A stretch of 64,000 nt of DNA from Carpediemonas membranifera (lineage: Eukaryota; Fornicata), in contig JAHDYR010000030.1 in assembly GCA_019828565.1 (NCBI GenBank), positions 62,001 through 126,000 on the forward strand, in the 5' to 3' direction. The position numbers were made by a program, and so were the translations under genes. This document shows, one piece after another, positions 63,896 through 64,000 of the stretch; the stretch's first letter is position 1, and the number at the start of each line of letters is the position of its first letter. Under the pieces are notes generated by a model. The model searched no databases. It was not told the origin of the DNA and saw only the letters and a program-made list of their open reading frames with translations.

Positions 63896-64000
63896 GGAAT
63901 AGGGCTATAAACTAGCATGTTAGTCGACTGGTGGCCCGGCTGAGGTGCTCGATCGGACGACTCGGCAAAATTCCCGACGATGTCTGTTGGGCGCGCGGCG

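Overview
This looks like nuclear DNA of a flagellated protist, most likely a fornicate metamonad (the group of Giardia and Carpediemonas). The reasons are eukaryotic genes packed at short spacing on both strands, a few very short spliceosomal introns (28-50 nt) whose 3' ends read TTACYCAG or CTAACACAG, a Giardia-type transcarboxylase fusion lacking a biotin carboxylase domain, axonemal proteins (KIF9-like kinesin, SPEF2/CPC1-like, RIIa-domain protein), and a GARP-type MYB factor. Genes end with TAA, TGA and TAG, so the standard code is assumed. The species is an inference.

Layout. Bases 1-4200 are a gene-poor, decayed tract holding one copy of a 550-bp direct repeat and a 5S-rRNA-like relic. 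From 4.4 to 11.4 kb come a 5'-truncated kinase, a KIF9-like kinesin, the splicing factor SNW1, a ubiquitin-like-fold protein, a possible Sec16 C-terminal fragment and a tail-anchored coiled-coil protein. From 11.3 to 15.5 kb is an accessory island: a 560-bp inverted repeat, a broken Fanzor (eukaryotic TnpB relative), a uS19 relic beside the intact uS19 gene, a decayed ORF, and the second 550-bp direct repeat, which abuts a C-terminally truncated HSP70. From 17.9 to 48.3 kb is dense housekeeping and flagellar sequence: tRNA-Ile, long coiled coils, eL24, CHMP4/Snf7, transcarboxylase, RCC1-like, GIGYF-like, four tandem tetraspan proteins, an SLC35F-like carrier, PTRH2, Rna14/CstF77, a UFL1-like protein, eL36 and SPEF2-like. 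From 48.3 to 50.9 kb is a second, better preserved Fanzor beside the other copy of the 560-bp repeat. From 50.7 to 64 kb come a chimeric coiled-coil gene, a GARP factor, eL39, an Atg11/FIP200-like protein, proteasome chaperone PAC3, an F-x-P-x-I/V-repeat protein, a DUF192 protein, a giant metallothionein-like repeat protein with 25 near-identical 90-bp units, and an MLO-like membrane protein.

The most unusual content is the pair of Fanzor loci. Both keep the rearranged D-E-D catalytic residues and a four-Cys zinc ribbon but carry complementary deletions. Both sit in the same orientation beside a 560-bp repeat that is almost identical, although the Fanzor proteins themselves have diverged. Several gene models here depend on introns read by eye from the sequence (kinesin, 21974 gene, eL24, CHMP4, eL36, eL39, PAC3). 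Starts were moved to the first plausible ATG wherever the longest open frame began with GTG or TTG.
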